DNA of 60,000 nucleotides, from NCBI RefSeq assembly GCF_032854445.1, contig NC_088299.1, forward strand, positions 7,418,324 through 7,478,323, read 5' to 3'. The position numbers were made by a program, and so were the translations under genes. This DNA is from Liolophura sinensis (Eukaryota; Mollusca; Polyplacophora; Chitonida; Chitonidae). Below, piece after piece: positions 30,148 through 43,185 of the stretch. Each line of letters starts with the position of its first letter. Within the stretch, counting starts at the first letter, position 1. A model generated the notes under the pieces. That model was given only the letters and a program-made list of their open reading frames with translations. It did no database searches and had not been told where the DNA came from.

Positions 30148-30390
30148 GGGGCCTCCGTGGCTCAGTTGGTTACCGCGCTAGCGCAGCGTAATGACCCAGA
30201 AGCCTCTCACCAATGTGGTCGCTGTGAGTTCAAGTCTCAATCTTATGCTGGCTTCCTCTCCGGCGTATGTGGGAAGGTCTGCCAGCAACTTGCGGTTTCC
30301 ATCCACCATAATGCTGGCCGCCGTCGTACAAGTGAAATATTCTTGAGTACGGCGTAAAACACCAATCAAATAAATAAATAAATAAATAAA
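30148..30390 (+). mobile_element. tRNA-headed SINE (family A), near full length
   Basis: It starts GGGGCCTCCGTGGCTCAGTT and has GAGTTCAAGTC, CGGCGTAAAACACCAATCAA and an (AAAT)n tail. The 13-bp direct repeat TGAACACTCAATA (30135-30147 and 30391-30403) is a clean target-site duplication, so the insertion is fairly recent. About 30 bp of the usual body is deleted. Confidence 0.92.
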
Positions 30391-30739
30391 TGAACACTCA
30401 ATAATTATATAAATGTTTCACTACTAGTTAATTTAAGAGATACGGTGCCTTTTCGTTCGTCTTATGTTTTTTTACAGCGTACTACAATGGATGTCTGCTT
30501 TATATGGCCCCAATGGGGGTAATAGACGGAGGATACCAGACGTGTATGGTCCAACTCTGATGTAATCCTGTGTGTTATGTAATAGGTATCTAGCATAACT
30601 TGTAATAGGCATGTTAATTACTACCTCTGAAGAGAAGATGTGGCCACAACCACCTGACTTGTGAGGATGTTCCAATAACCACCCGCACAGAGGTGTCACA
30701 ATAACCACTCGCAACCACTCGCAACCACTGTGCTGAGAA
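30391..30739. other. Unassigned stretch before the 76-bp array
   Basis: Nothing recognised apart from a short duplicated AACCACTCGCA motif near 30702-30725. Confidence 0.5.
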
Positions 30740-32620
30740 GATGTGAAAGCAATGTGAGAACATTCCCTGATCGCCCCTCCCATCTCCCACACAAACAACC
30801 TAGCGTCATAACGAATACTCTGTCAGCCAATTCTGAACATTCCCTGTCTACCTCCTACACATATCCACACACAACCTAGCGTCAGAACGAATACTCTCTC
30901 AGCCAATTCTGAACATTCCCTGTCTACCTCCTACACATATCCACACACAACCTAGCGTCAGAACGAATACTCTGTCAGCCAATTCTGAACATTCCCTGTC
31001 TACCTCCTACTCATATCCACACACAACCTAGCGTCATAACGAATACTCTCTCAGCCAATTCTGAACATTCCCTGTCTACCTCCTACACATATCCACACAC
31101 AACCTAGCGTCAGAACGAATACTCTGTCAGCCAATTCTGAACATTCCCTGTCTACCTCCTACCCATATCCACACACAACCTAGCGTCAGAACGAATACTC
31201 TCTCAGCCAATTCTGAACATTCCCTGTCTACCTCCTACGCATATCCACACACAACCTAGCGTCAGAACGAATACTCTGTCAGCCAATTCTGAACATTCCC
31301 TGTCTACCTCCTACACATATCCACACACAACCTAGCGTCATAACGAATACTCTGTCAGCCAATTCTGAACATTCCCTGTCTACCTCCTACACATATCCAC
31401 ACAAACAACCTAGCGTCAGAACGAATACTCTCTCAGCCAATTCTGAACATTCCCTGTCTACCTCCTATACATATCCACACACAATCTAGCGTCAGAACGA
31501 ATACTCTCTCAGCCAATTCTGAACATTCCCTGTCTACCTCCTACCCATATCCACACACAACCTAGCGTCAGAACGAATACTCTCTCAGCCAATTCTGAAC
31601 ACTCCCTGTCTACCTCCTACACATATCCACACACAACCTAGCGCCAGAACGAATACTCTGTCAGCCAATTCTGAACATTCCCTGTCTACCTCCTACACAT
31701 ATCCACACACAACCTAGCGTCAGAACGAACACTCCCTGTCTACCTCCTACACATATCCACACACAACCTAGCGTCATCACGAATACTCTGTCAGCCAATT
31801 CTGAACACTCCCTGTCTACCTCCTACACATATCCACACACAACCTAGCGTCAGAACGAATACTCTCTCAGCCAATTCTGAACATTCCCTGTCTACCTCCT
31901 ACGCATATCCACACACAACCTAGCGCCAGAACGAATACTCTCTCAGCCAATTCTGAACATTCCCTGTCTACCTCCTACGCATATCCACACACAACCTAGC
32001 GCCAGAACGAATACTCTGTCAGCCAATTCTGAACATTCCCTGTCTACCTCCTACACATATCCACACACAACCTAGCGTCAGAACGAATACTCTCTCAGCC
32101 AATTCTGAACATTCCCTGTCTACCTCCTACGCATATCCACACACAACCTAGCGTCAGAACGAATACTCTCTCAGCCAATTCTGAACATTCCCTGTCTACC
32201 TCCTACACATATCCACACACAACCTAGCGTCAGAACGAATACTCTGTCAGCCAATTCTGAACATTCCCTGATCGCCCCTCCTACACATATCCACACACAC
32301 AACCTAGCGTCATAACGAATACTCTCTCAGCCAATTCTGAACATTCACTGTCTACCTCCTACACATATCCACACACAACCTAGCGTCATCACGAATACTC
32401 TGTCAGCCAATTCTGAACATTCCCTGTCTACCTCCTACACATATCCACACACACAACCTAGCGTCATAACGAATACTCTCTCAGCCAATTCTGAACATTC
32501 CCTGTCTGCCTCCTACACATATCCACACACAACCTAGCGTCATCACGAATACTCTGTCAGCCAATTCTGAACATTCCCTGTCTACCTCCTACACATATCC
32601 ACACACAATCTAGGTTCATA
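30740..32620. repeat. 76-bp satellite array, about 24 units
   Basis: Units contain CTACCTCCTACACATATCCA, ACCTAGCGTCAGAACGAATA, CTCAGCCAATTCTGAACATT and CCCTGT. Variation is limited: CTGTCAG versus CTCTCAG, GTCAG/GTCAT/GCCAG after AGC, ACACAT/ACGCAT/ACCCAT. Edge units carry CCTGATCGCCCCTCC instead of CCTGTCTACCTCC. One unit near 31720-31740 is partly deleted. No long frame spans it. Confidence 0.95.
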
Positions 32621-32813
32621 ACCAATATGCTCTCCCCAACAATTCATCCAATGCAACCTCCACTGGTACATCAGAAAAGTGATCGATGCTCATAAAGACC
32701 TACCCGTATAAGTTGTCACTGCATCCGTAGGTACCGGGAGAAAACCTTGTCGACAGCTGTATGTCAGATGTGACCAGGCTTTACAAAACTATACATATAC
32801 ATATATACAAACT

Positions 32814-32994
<181 letters not shown>

Positions 32995-33242
32995 GACATG
33001 TGCCAGATTAACAGTTTTCCACTATACCCACCTGTATAGTATAACTCAGGTTTTAAATTCAGTTGCTCACACTGTCTTATTCATTGTAGCATAGTTGGTA
33101 GGTATGACTACTCAAGCGTAGACTTTGCTGCGGGCACGTTACCAACATTGATACATCATGTCAATGAGAAAGGTCTGCAGTATTTCTTGTTTTAACCACA
33201 TATCAGGTTTCTCATGCATGGGATGTGCCCCCATTTTTTTTA

Positions 33243-33365
33243 TTACTATTTATGCAGTTACAAGAACAGTTAGAATAAAACCCTAACTTAGGCAAATTGA
33301 ATAGTGGCCGGATTTCCTCTGTTACGCGTGGCAAACTGGCAAATCTTTTCTGTGGTCTTTCATAA
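33243..33365 (+). repeat. Dispersed repeat family F, copy 3
   Basis: TTACTATTTATGCAGTTACA, AGAACAGTTAGAATAAAACC, GGCAAATTGAATAGTGGCCG and TTACGCGTGGCA follow the family order. Confidence 0.65.
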
Positions 33366-33469
33366 TATATTTTTTGTCAACATCGCATGTACATGCAATC
33401 CGACTACTAGATACAAATTACCTATTTCTTCTGACAGACCACTATTTTAACTGTTATATATTATATAGC

Positions 33470-33495
33470 AGTATATATATGTATATATATATAAA

Positions 33496-33581
<86 letters not shown>

Positions 33582-33582
33582 T
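33470..33582. repeat. (TA)n microsatellite
   Basis: About 110 bp of nearly pure TA, with one AAATT interruption near 33492. Confidence 0.97.
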
Positions 33583-33619
33583 GCAGGTATGTTAACGTGT
33601 TTTTTTAAAACTGAAGTTG

Positions 33620-33837
33620 GGGCCTCCGTGGCTCAGTCGGTTAGCGCAGCGTAATGACCCAGGAGTCTCTCACCAATGCGGTCGATGTGAGTTCAAGTGG
33701 GAGTCCGGCCGTAAGTGGGAAGGTCCGCTAGCAACCTTCGGATGGTCGGTTTCCTCCCACTATAATGCTGGCCGCCGTCGTATAAGTGAAATATTCTTGA
33801 GTACGGCGTAAAACACCAATCAAATAAATAAATAAAT
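33620..33837 (+). mobile_element. Family A SINE, internally shortened
   Basis: It has head GGCCTCCGTGGCTCAGTCGG, B-box-like GAGTTCAAGT and an (AAAT)n tail. The 12-bp target-site duplication is AAACTGAAGTTG (33608-33619 and 33838-33849). The head lacks the GCGCTA repeat and the body lacks the TCCAGC..TGGCTTCC segment. Confidence 0.9.
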
Positions 33838-34041
33838 AAACTGAAGTTGCTTACGACATCATGAATGAAGATATATAAGTTGAAATAAGTGAACTGCCAA
33901 CAAGATCAACTGTACATCTAATGCCCGTTTCTCCGAAGCAGGTTTTTTTCAGAGAACATTCCACATACATGTAACGACACTGTTCTTGTTTACAGCAAAA
34001 CCACACAATCTGCCCTTAAAATAAAAGGAAGATAAAAAAAT

Positions 34042-34473
34042 GAAATAAGGGTCACCATACGCACAACTAAAAACTATGTAAAACTTTCATTTCATTTATT
34101 TTTTCAGATTTTTTTTTAAAGAATGTTGAAAGGCATTTAAATACTTGAACACTATGGTGGGCTCATACTGACCCTCTCTAGGAACTCTGACGTCACATAA
34201 CCCTTTTTGCCTGATATTTACCAAAAGAAAGGAATTATTTCAGTAATCTTTTACTCATGGGTAAGAAGAGTTATTTCAACATTCAGTGTCGTGATTACAG
34301 TTGGAAAAACTTCCTGTGACATCATAATTCCTAAACTCTGATAGTATGGTCCATAAAGCCCACATTAGAATTCAAATGTTTCAAAGCTCTTTCCACAAAA
34401 AAAAATCTAAAAAAAAAAAAATAAATGAAAGTATATCTGTGTTTTAAGAAGTCTATTCAGTAAGGCCTACTTC
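34042..34473. mobile_element. Long-TIR palindromic element, copy 2
   Basis: Left arm motifs TTCATTTATTTTTTCAGATT, GAATGTTGAAAGGCATTTAA and CTATGGTGGGCTCATACTGA are mirrored on the right as AGTATGGTCCATAAAGCCCA, AATTCAAATGTTTCAAAGC and AATCTAAAA..AATAAATGAA. The outermost arms are GAAATAAGG and CCTACTTC. No coding capacity. Copy 1 is at 559-958. Confidence 0.7.
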
Positions 34474-36907
34474 GATTTTTAGAGGTCTTTTCCTTAATGG
34501 TATATTTTTGATATTTGATCAAAATGATGGACAGAGCAAAAAGGCATACGCCTGGGGAAAACAAAAAACATCTAAGTAATGTACATAAAACATTTTTTGT
34601 GCTTCATCTTCTGCAATATGCATCAACACTGTTTCTCTGTTTTAACACTTGGGCTGCGATATTAACAATGTGGCCTAAAACCATAATCGTTCATTTATTG
34701 AAACCTTCTTAAATGTGACAAATAAAAAAAAAAAAAAATAAATAAATACGCAGAGCTTGAATGTGCATTAAGAGTTACGAAATGTCTTCTAGGTTCTTTG
34801 AATTCCAAGTAATCCATGTAAAATATTTCCCGATCATAGTGAAAATGACATATATACATCAGGCAAGATATGTGAGCTTGTTTCCATCCATAGTGATGTT
34901 AACTGAAATTTATTTTTTTATTTCATTGGCGAATTTTGTAATTAAATGAAGATGGCGGGTTCCAGACCGATCTTGGCCAGAATATTTGTCGATTCCTCTG
35001 CTGTCATTAATTATGGGATATTAATACAAATAAACGATCGACAACGCTCGTTCTGTAGGCCTACGTCATATGTGTTTGAAAGTTGGTCAGTAACTTGTCA
35101 GTGGTTGGTGGTTTATCTTGGGGTATTCACGTTTCCTCACCAGTTAAACGGAGAACTCAAAGATTTTAGTGTGGCGTTATACAGAGATAAAATTTACATG
35201 TGTGAAAAGCGGTCTGGTTTTTGGATGGAAAAAGTAAGGTAATTTCGACAGGTACTTAAAAACACTCACGTTATTAACTGGTTTGAACCGCCACCTAGAC
35301 TCCACAATTCATTCTGACGAATGTAATTCCCTGATATTTTTTTAGATATATTTTCTTTTACTCCTTTGGACTGCCCTTTTTTCTGCTTGTCAAGTCGAAT
35401 CATGTTGTAGGATACGAAGTTTCATTGTTGGTATAAATTTCACGAAAGGGATCCGGATGTACCGTAGACAAAAGTAGTGAAAAGTCCTGGTTCGCCGATC
35501 TCTGCTTAAGTGGGATTGACCACTATCAGCTGTTTGCCAATTTTGTGAAAAATTGCATCGGCCAAGGCCGATCAGGAATTTGACTGGAGTTGTCTCAGGG
35601 GGATATCAGGTTATCAGGCCCGGAACATTCGCTGATTTAAGGACGTTAAACGTGAGAAATTAATTGTGGACGTGGCGAAAGTAATTGACTTGGCTTGATC
35701 CGCCACCTAGTGTGTCCTTGCGAAGGAAAGGGAAGCAACTTAACCAGCTGACCACGTCAGGCTCTCTACTGTATCACATTGAACAGGTATATGTCAATAG
35801 GCATGGTCTGGATTAGCTCCTGGTTACAAGACATAAACCAACGCGAGAATAATTTTGAAGGCGTGAAAAGTGCGAGAGGTGGGACCTCGCCTATTAAAGC
35901 ATGCAGTATGTGGGTTATGTCATGATAGTAACAGATATTTTCTAGGCAATGGTATGTGAAAAAAATAATATATCAGCCTAAACATAATATTTTCCGCTTT
36001 TTAGCAGTTCGCCGAACCTGTTTATTTTATTTAAAAAGAGCCAGGATTTTAAAATTTATGGATTAAAGTTTACTTAAGTATACTTAAAGTTTATCCTGCG
36101 CCTTCTAGATAAGTTTACAACTTAGTATCTGTCTTAAAGCTTATCCTCAAATAGCTTATTCTGCTTTAACTCTTAAACTTGCAATCAGTCAGTCTTTGAG
36201 ATTCCACCGTAACCCAGCTTACTCCTAAAAACGCACGTTTTAAACGGGAGAATGACCTCAAGGGAGGTAATTCGATGCCGGGCTACTGTTTTTAGCTTTA
36301 GGATTTGACATGCATGAATTACAACTACTTCACATACATTGTTTCAACAGTCTTCTAACACAGGCAATATTCAAACATGACTATAATAGGCCTACACCAT
36401 CATAAAAGCTAGATGTGAACTGGCTATATCGCTATCGCGTGATAATAGCCGAACGCGTGAAATGTTTCACCTGTGACGATAAACCGTTTTCACAGTTCTT
36501 GAACAATAGTCCATGCCTTAAAGCATGCATGTACGGAGTGAACAAGTACATCAGTACAATGTCCTGACAAATAGTGCGCACAGAACGGACGGCCAAATTC
36601 AAGGTGGGCTGCCCAGCTGTGGAGGTCGCATGTATAGGCCTACCTTGGGAAACCTTGTCTATGTACTTCTGCAGTAAGAGGTTAGGATAAGACGGCACTA
36701 AGTTGTTGTCAAGCTCACCATTAATTATACAGAACTGTGCGATTCCAATTCTACAACACCTGAATTATATTTAGGTAAGCTTAATAGATACATCAGTACT
36801 TCCTGATTTATGTGCGTGCTTACTTTTTGGAATTTCAGTATCTCTTTGTGTGCTACGCTTGTAAGCCAAGCCAGAGACTCAAGCTAATCCGTCGTACAGC
36901 ATCAGTA
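34474..36907. other. Unassigned stretch
   Basis: No gene seen. Around 35063-35165 there is a weak plus-strand family B SINE trace (GTCAGTAACTTGTCAGTGGT and TCACGTTTCCTC). The rest is single-copy-looking AT-rich DNA. Confidence 0.45.
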
Positions 36908-37110
36908 ATTGATTTATTTATTTGATTGATGTTCTACGCCGTACTAACAATATTTTACTTATGACTCCGGCCAGCATTATGGTGGGAGGAAACCGGCCGG
37001 AGCCCGGAGAAAGCCACGACCATTCACAGGTTGCTGAGAGACCTCCCCTCGTGCGACCGAAGAGGAATATAGTACGAACAGAGCAACCGCATTTGAGAGA
37101 GGCTGCTGTG
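36908..37110 (-). mobile_element. Degraded family A SINE
   Basis: TTATTTATTTGATTGATGTT, CTACGCCGTACTAAC, AGCATTATGGTGGGAGGAAA and CATTCACAGGTTGCTGAGAG are present. The tRNA-like head is mutated beyond recognition, so this is an old copy. Confidence 0.8.
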
Positions 37111-39604
37111 TAGGTTTGATGTGGGGAAAAGAAAACCCCAGGAATTTGATATTTAAACTCTAAGTTATTATCTTATGATCATAGTTTTGTTTCAGTATGA
37201 TAAGTACAAAAAGTAATTAACTGCCAATATTTAAATGGAAATTCAGTAAAACTGCTTTTGACCCTTTAACGCTCATATTAAATTATATATGCAGAAAAGA
37301 TTAACAAGAAACAAGTGGCGCCATATGTTTTTAACTGGAATGGCTATTCCGTATCTAAACTTCAGTTCTCCACTCGACTCTGTGTACTAGTTAAACCTAT
37401 ATAGCACCGGCATTTTTCACGGTTTAATGGGTATAAGGTTTAAAGTGCTGCCATTGTTAACACATAAAGCCGTAAACTGGTCACGTGCGCTTGGTCAAAC
37501 ATCATTGTAACCTTTGTGAATCCTCGTCCAACATAACTGTGTGCTGACCTCAGAATTCGCCCTTGACAAAATTACGCATATTGCCTGATTCTCAGAGTGT
37601 CAGTGAACTTAGTGAGGTTTTTTGCGGTTTATTTGGAAGGGGGGATGATATCCTACTGGAAAATGTAAATTTCAGGACCAAAAGTAAAATCTTATGGCCT
37701 TTACTTTGCTCCTAAAAATGTGTTTTTTCGGGCGAATTTTTTGGGCAAATACAGTAACTGTCAACAACTCACAAGCATAAATCAACTTCCGATGACAATG
37801 GTTCATACCATGGTTGATTGATGACTTACGAATTGGTCATGCACCCTTGGACGGGCCAGCGCGGGACAATCCAACAATGCATTGCGAGGCTATGAGGTTG
37901 CGACGCGAAATCGCACCCTTCAAGTTGCATGTAGAAGTTTGGGTTTCTAAATACTTCGACTTTCATGGAATTTTCGTGGTGTCGTATCCAACTCGATGGT
38001 ATATTTATTTTTCGTGAAAGAGAAAAATTTTTTAAAGAAAAACAAAAAAAGTACGCATGTGACCTCATCGACTTACCTTGAATTGTAAGTATGGAAACCA
38101 GAAAACCAGAGAGGGAAAATTTGAATTTTGTTTGCCTGTGAGTTGTTTGGAGAAAATATATCTATATATTTTATAATATATTAACGGCCAAAAAATAATG
38201 TACAATGATATCTTTATCTTTTAGTTTCTATGTTTTTGGTCTTTTATGTTTAATATACATATGTCAGCACGACATGTATATTTAACCTTGCAATATGTCC
38301 AGTTCCGCGCGTCATCTCGTCAGTGTCGAAAACACACCAAAGGCGGCCCACTACTGGAAGCCATTTCTCCCGAAAGAAATCAAAATTTTTTTACACTGCA
38401 ATATAAAGTTTTTGTTTGGAATATGTCAGTTTATTTACATATCTTTTTATTTTCTCATTGTACTTCCCGGTAATAGCTTAGAATGTGTCTCAACCATCTG
38501 CACCACTTTTGAAATAAGAATTGACTATTATTCACATAAAATCTTGGCAGTTCTGACGTAACCATGCTGGCTACTTTTGAAACAAGAGTTGAAATAAGAA
38601 GTGGTCAGCGTTTTTCCCCCCCAAAATTTGAACCTATTTCAGAGTAACCAATTTTTATTTAAATAGGATTATTTCCAAACTAGTAAATTATTATTTTAAA
38701 ACTGGAACTTATTTAAAAAATGAAACATTTTTATTTGAAGAGAGGAGTTTAAAAACTGACATTTTATTTCAAATGTTGTTCCTAGATGCCTTTTAGGACG
38801 TCCGAGCGGGACCCTCGCCTTTTGTACCAGAAGACAGCACCCCCCCCCCCCCCCTCCACTACACACCTTACAATGTTGAAACGTTCCACCACTCCTGCAG
38901 ACTAAATTTTTTTTCAAGGTTGACACTTATTGAGGTGATCTAAATCGCGTTGTATACCAAAAGCCAGGATTTGAAATAGCCTTTCAACTCATACCGTGTA
39001 GTTGTACTTCTTTCGGATCATTGGATGTCTTTACAGAGGTACATCGATTAAGACTTCGGTGACAACGTCGTAAAACTAGTTAAAGTCAAAGAGCACCTAG
39101 CATTAATTGATCAAATGACACTAGCTTTGTCACAAGCTGCAGATCTAATTGAAGTATTGATTACTGCAGAGATAAAAATTCTTAAACATGTACGTTCAAG
39201 TTAGTGTTCACCGACTGTCTAATTCTGTATCTGCTGTCATGCTCATTAAGAAGTGAACTCTGCCATGAAGTCAACCAGTCAGTCGGTTAGTCCGTCATTT
39301 TGGCAGATGTCAATGAATCGTTCAGTCAGTCAGTGAATCATTCAGACGGTCAGTTAATTGTTCACCTCAGCCAGAGAAAAGCCAGTTAGTGAAAAGTTCC
39401 ACAAGCCAGCCTTTCAGTCATTCAGTTAGTCCGTCGGTCAATGCGGTGGTTCACACGTCCAAAGCGAAAAGCAACTCAACCAATCAAATAGTCGTTGTGC
39501 GACGAGACAATCTTGCACTGTTGTGAATAGTCCCAGAGCTGAGTCTACAGAGCAAGAGAGGGAGGGGATATTCAGTACTGTTGGCCCTCTGGGTTACTAC
39601 AATT
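37111..39604. other. Unassigned stretch
   Basis: No gene recognised. It holds a C run at about 38840-38856 and a degenerate CAGTCAGT/CATTCAG-rich segment at 39270-39440. Confidence 0.45.
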
Positions 39605-39730
39605 TGAGCATGTACATGAACAGTTGCAATAAAATTTTAAAAGACATTGATGAGAGGCCGTATTTCACCGCTTAAGCGTGACAATTTGCCAATTATCACC
39701 CTGTTGTCACTGCTCTGGTTTAACTCGCCA
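39605..39730 (+). repeat. Dispersed repeat family F, copy 4
   Basis: ACATGAACAGTTGCAATAAA, GAGAGGCCGTATTTCACCGC and CACCCTGTTGTCACTGCTCT follow the family order. Confidence 0.65.
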
Positions 39731-39778
39731 TGCTGTTGACTTTTATATTGTACGCAGTTTCCTCTTGTGTGTTCTTCT

Positions 39779-39925
39779 TGTAAATTGCTATTATTTATGC
39801 ATTTAAATGAACAGTTAAAATAACACCCTGACTGAGGTAAATTGACAAAAGGTCGTATTTCACCGGTTACGTGTGACCATTTCCCAGCTATCACACTGTC
39901 GTTTTACTCTCTGTGCTGTACGTCC
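39779..39925 (+). repeat. Dispersed repeat family F, copy 5
   Basis: TAAATTGCTATTATTTATGC, CACCCTGACTGAGGTAAATT, TATTTCACCGGTTACGTGTG and TATCACACTGTCGTTTTACT. It is one of three copies in direct orientation within 650 bp. Confidence 0.7.
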
Positions 39926-40073
39926 TTAATTATACTGCATTCCTGCATAAATCAGGATTCTCTTAGTGGACTAAGCACCAGGCCTCGGGGACGTCTAATA
40001 TTCTGCAGTTAACATCACTGCATTTTCAAAACCTAATTCTGCTTAAGCCATGGTTCTTGGGGGAGGGGGCGTG

Positions 40074-40235
40074 TAAATTGCTATTATTTATGCATTTACA
40101 TGTAAAGTTAGAATAAAACTCTGACTGAGGTAAATTAACAAGAGGACATATTTCACCGGTTACGTGTGACCATTTCCCAGCTATCACACTGTCGTCGCTG
40201 CTCTGGTTTTTGTCTCTATGTTGTATGTCTGTAAT
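40074..40235 (+). repeat. Dispersed repeat family F, copy 6
   Basis: TAAATTGCTATTATTTATGC, AAAGTTAGAATAAAACTCTG, TATTTCACCGGTTACGTGTG and CACTGTCGTCGCTGCTCTGG. This is the most complete copy. Confidence 0.7.
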
Positions 40236-40919
40236 TATATTTTTTACGTTTTTGGCTCTTGTCTAGAATAAGTGCTGACGCCTTCTTCAAATCAAAACGA
40301 CATGGGGATAAGCTTAACATAATATTTTAGCCTTAGAAGCATATGTTTTAAAGAGATTTATCTTGCTTATCGTGACATCGATGTACTACAGTATGGATAA
40401 GTGGCCAGCATCGCTGTTCAAACATAAAAAGTATACACAAAGCGCTTTCATGTTGTTTCAAATACTCGCTCACGCTTTTCACTCTAGGATATAAATTGTA
40501 ATTAGTGCTCTAACAGATTGTAAGCTGTTTTAACCCCTGACTTCCTACCCGATGCTTATGCATTGTAAATCAAACATAAAATCTGTCTGAAGCATGACAT
40601 GTCAAGATATGTCAAATACTTCCCAAGTCAAAATAGGCATGTATATTGCGGCGGAATCTCGGTCAATGTGACATTGTAAATCAGACCTCAGTATAAAATA
40701 AATACATCATAAAATGTTAGATTCAGTTTGTATTCAGTCTGTGTGAGAAATGTATAGTTCAAGAGCACTTAACAGATGCTGAAAGTCTCCCTGCTAACAG
40801 CCAGTAAGCAAACAGACGAACCAACTTAAAGGATTTTCTCTTATATATAAATTGAAAACGGTTATACAGGTTATAAAGCCAAAAAACCACTTTTCAAAAT
40901 TACAAAACAGGCATTACTT
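40236..40919. other. Unassigned stretch
   Basis: Nothing recognised. Confidence 0.45.
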
Positions 40920-41735
40920 GCCTTGTTCTAAGCATGACTTTGTGTGTCCTCCATATTACATGGCATGCCCGCGACATTGCTCTGTATATTCTCCTTATTA
41001 CTTGGCCTGTCCTCAACATTACTTGGTGTCTCCTCCATATTACTTGGAGCCTTTCTCGGCATTACTGTTGATATCTTCGGCATTATCTGACCAGACTTTA
41101 GCATTACTTGTTCTGCCGTCAACATTACTTCTCCTGTCTTCAGCATTACTTGGTCTGTCCTCAGCATTATTTAGCATGTCCTGAGCATTACTTGGCCTGT
41201 CCTGGGCATGACTTGACATTACTGTTCATATCTTCAGCATCTGTCTGTAGCATTAATTGGCCTGCTTTCAGCATTACATGGTCTGTCTCAGCATAACTTA
41301 GCATGTCCTCAGCATAACTTTGCATGTCCTCAGCATTACTTGGCCTATCTTGAGCATTACCTGGCCTGTCCTCAACGTTTCTTTGCTGTCCTCAGCATTA
41401 CTTGGTCTTTCCTCAGCATTATTTGGTCTGTCCTCAGCGATAATTGGCCTGTCGTGAGCATAACTTAGCATGTCCTCAGCATTACTTGGTCTGTCCTCAG
41501 TGTTACTTTGTCTTTTCCTCAGCATTACTTGGTTTATCCTCGGCATTATTTAACCTGTTTTCAATATTACTTGGTCAGTCTTTAATATTATTTGGTCTGT
41601 CCTCAGCGTTAACTAACTTGGCATTGCTTAGCATGTTCTCATAATTACTTTGCCTCTCTGCAGCATTATTTTGCCTGTCTTCAGCATTACTTGGCCTGTG
41701 TGCAGCATTACTTGGTCTATCCTCGGCATGACTTG
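40920..41735. repeat. 21-bp minisatellite, about 35 units
   Basis: The unit is like CAGCATTACTTGGTCTGTCC plus T, with frequent substitutions and some partial units. Because 21 is a multiple of three, frames on both strands stay open over parts of the array; the resulting peptides are simple 7-residue repeats. Confidence 0.92.
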
Positions 41736-42064
41736 ATACATGGAACGTTTGGTTTTTATTTCTTAATACACAACTTATTTCCTGATATAGAAATGTACAA
41801 AAAGATTTTCTTCTTGGGGAGGAAAACGACTTTAATCTATAGCTTTTCTAAGAATCCAGCGGTCACTTCTGAATTAAGTGGCTCACAATGATGACGTCAG
41901 CGATGCTAACTCTCAAAACAATTCTGGTCTCGCATAGCCCGAGAAGTGTCCGATAAGTGCCGACCATTGTCTGAAAATATGCATAAAGCAGCGGAACTGT
42001 TAAGATATATAAAATCTGCATCAACATTGAATTTTTTTCTTTTCATATGTTGGACATAACCCTT

Positions 42065-42332
42065 AATTTATTTATTTATTTGATTGGTGTTTTACGCCGT
42101 ACTCAAGAATATTTCACTTATACGACGGCGGCCAGCATTATGGTGGGTGAAAACCAGGCAGAGCCCGGGGGAAACCCCCGACCATCTGCAGGTTAGTGGT
42201 AGACCTGCCCACGTACGGCCGGAGAGGAAGCCAGCATGACCTGGACTGGAACTCACAGCGATCGCATTGGTGACAGACTCCTGGGTCATTACGCTGCGCT
42301 AGTGCGCTAACCCACTGAGCCACGGAGGCCCC
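42065..42332 (-). mobile_element. tRNA-headed SINE (family A), full length
   Basis: The reverse strand begins GGGGCCTCCGTGGCTCAGTG, has GAGTTCCAGTCCAG at the B-box position, the full body, and ends ACGGCGTAAAACACCAATCA with an (AAAT)n tail. A short CCTTAA repeat flanks it. Confidence 0.9.
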
Positions 42333-43002
42333 TCATCATCCTTAAAAAAACATATTTTTCGTCTTAAAGAGTTCTTTTTCATCTATCCTTTAAACACCTT
42401 TGCGGACTCCTTAGAGGCCCTTGAACCTCTGACCTGTAATAATTGGCGTCTTATTCATTGCCCGGGAGTCAAAGGGTAAATGCTTACGTAACTAAGGCTT
42501 ATCGAGAAGCTTATAGAATTCTGATCTATATTGTACCGTTAATGCATGTATACATTTCTCTATTAGTAGTTTAACGCGGGGGATATTGGGTTGCACTCTA
42601 AAGCAAATAAAGCTGAGCCGATTGTAATCCGGTTGTTAATCCTTTTCCCAATGCCCGGATGGAAACGGGTTTATTCGTTTACATAGTTCAGAAAACCGGT
42701 ATACGACAGGTCTCTACATCTGCAGGCTAGTTCTTTTTCTAACGTCTCTTGTCCAGAAAGCTAAGTTAAGAATGTAGTAGATATATAACTTAACTAGCGT
42801 TCAGTTCGCTTATATGAGAACTTAAAGACGTTTTAGTTTATAAATTTGACTTCTTCAGATGTCCGAAACGTTACCTGTTGAGGAAGTATGTTCACGTTGA
42901 CTAAAGGTAAGTTTCAATTATTAATGCAAATACTACACAAATGACCAAATAGGCAGATTACCCGTATGCTTGATGTAAACATAGTTTGTTTACATAATTT
43001 GT

Positions 43003-43112
43003 TTATTTATTTATTTGATTGGTATGTTACGCCGTACTCAAAAATATTTCACTTATACGACGTTATATGGTGGGAGGAAAGCGGGCAGAGCCTGGGGGAA
43101 ACCCACGACCAA
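43003..43112 (-). mobile_element. Family A SINE, 5'-truncated
   Basis: Only the 3' half is present: TTTATTTATTTGATTGGTAT, TACGCCGTACTCAAAAATAT, ATGGTGGGAGGAAAGCGGGC and GAAACCCACGACC. Confidence 0.85.
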
Positions 43113-43185
43113 GAAAAATAATTGCATTAACATGAGTAATTATTACTACCAGGTGTTTCAAGTGAAGTATTATTAAGTGCATTTA

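Noticed and set aside
30740-32620. CRISPR-like regular repeats
   Set aside because: The whole 76-bp unit is conserved with no unique spacers, and the genome is an animal one. It is a satellite.
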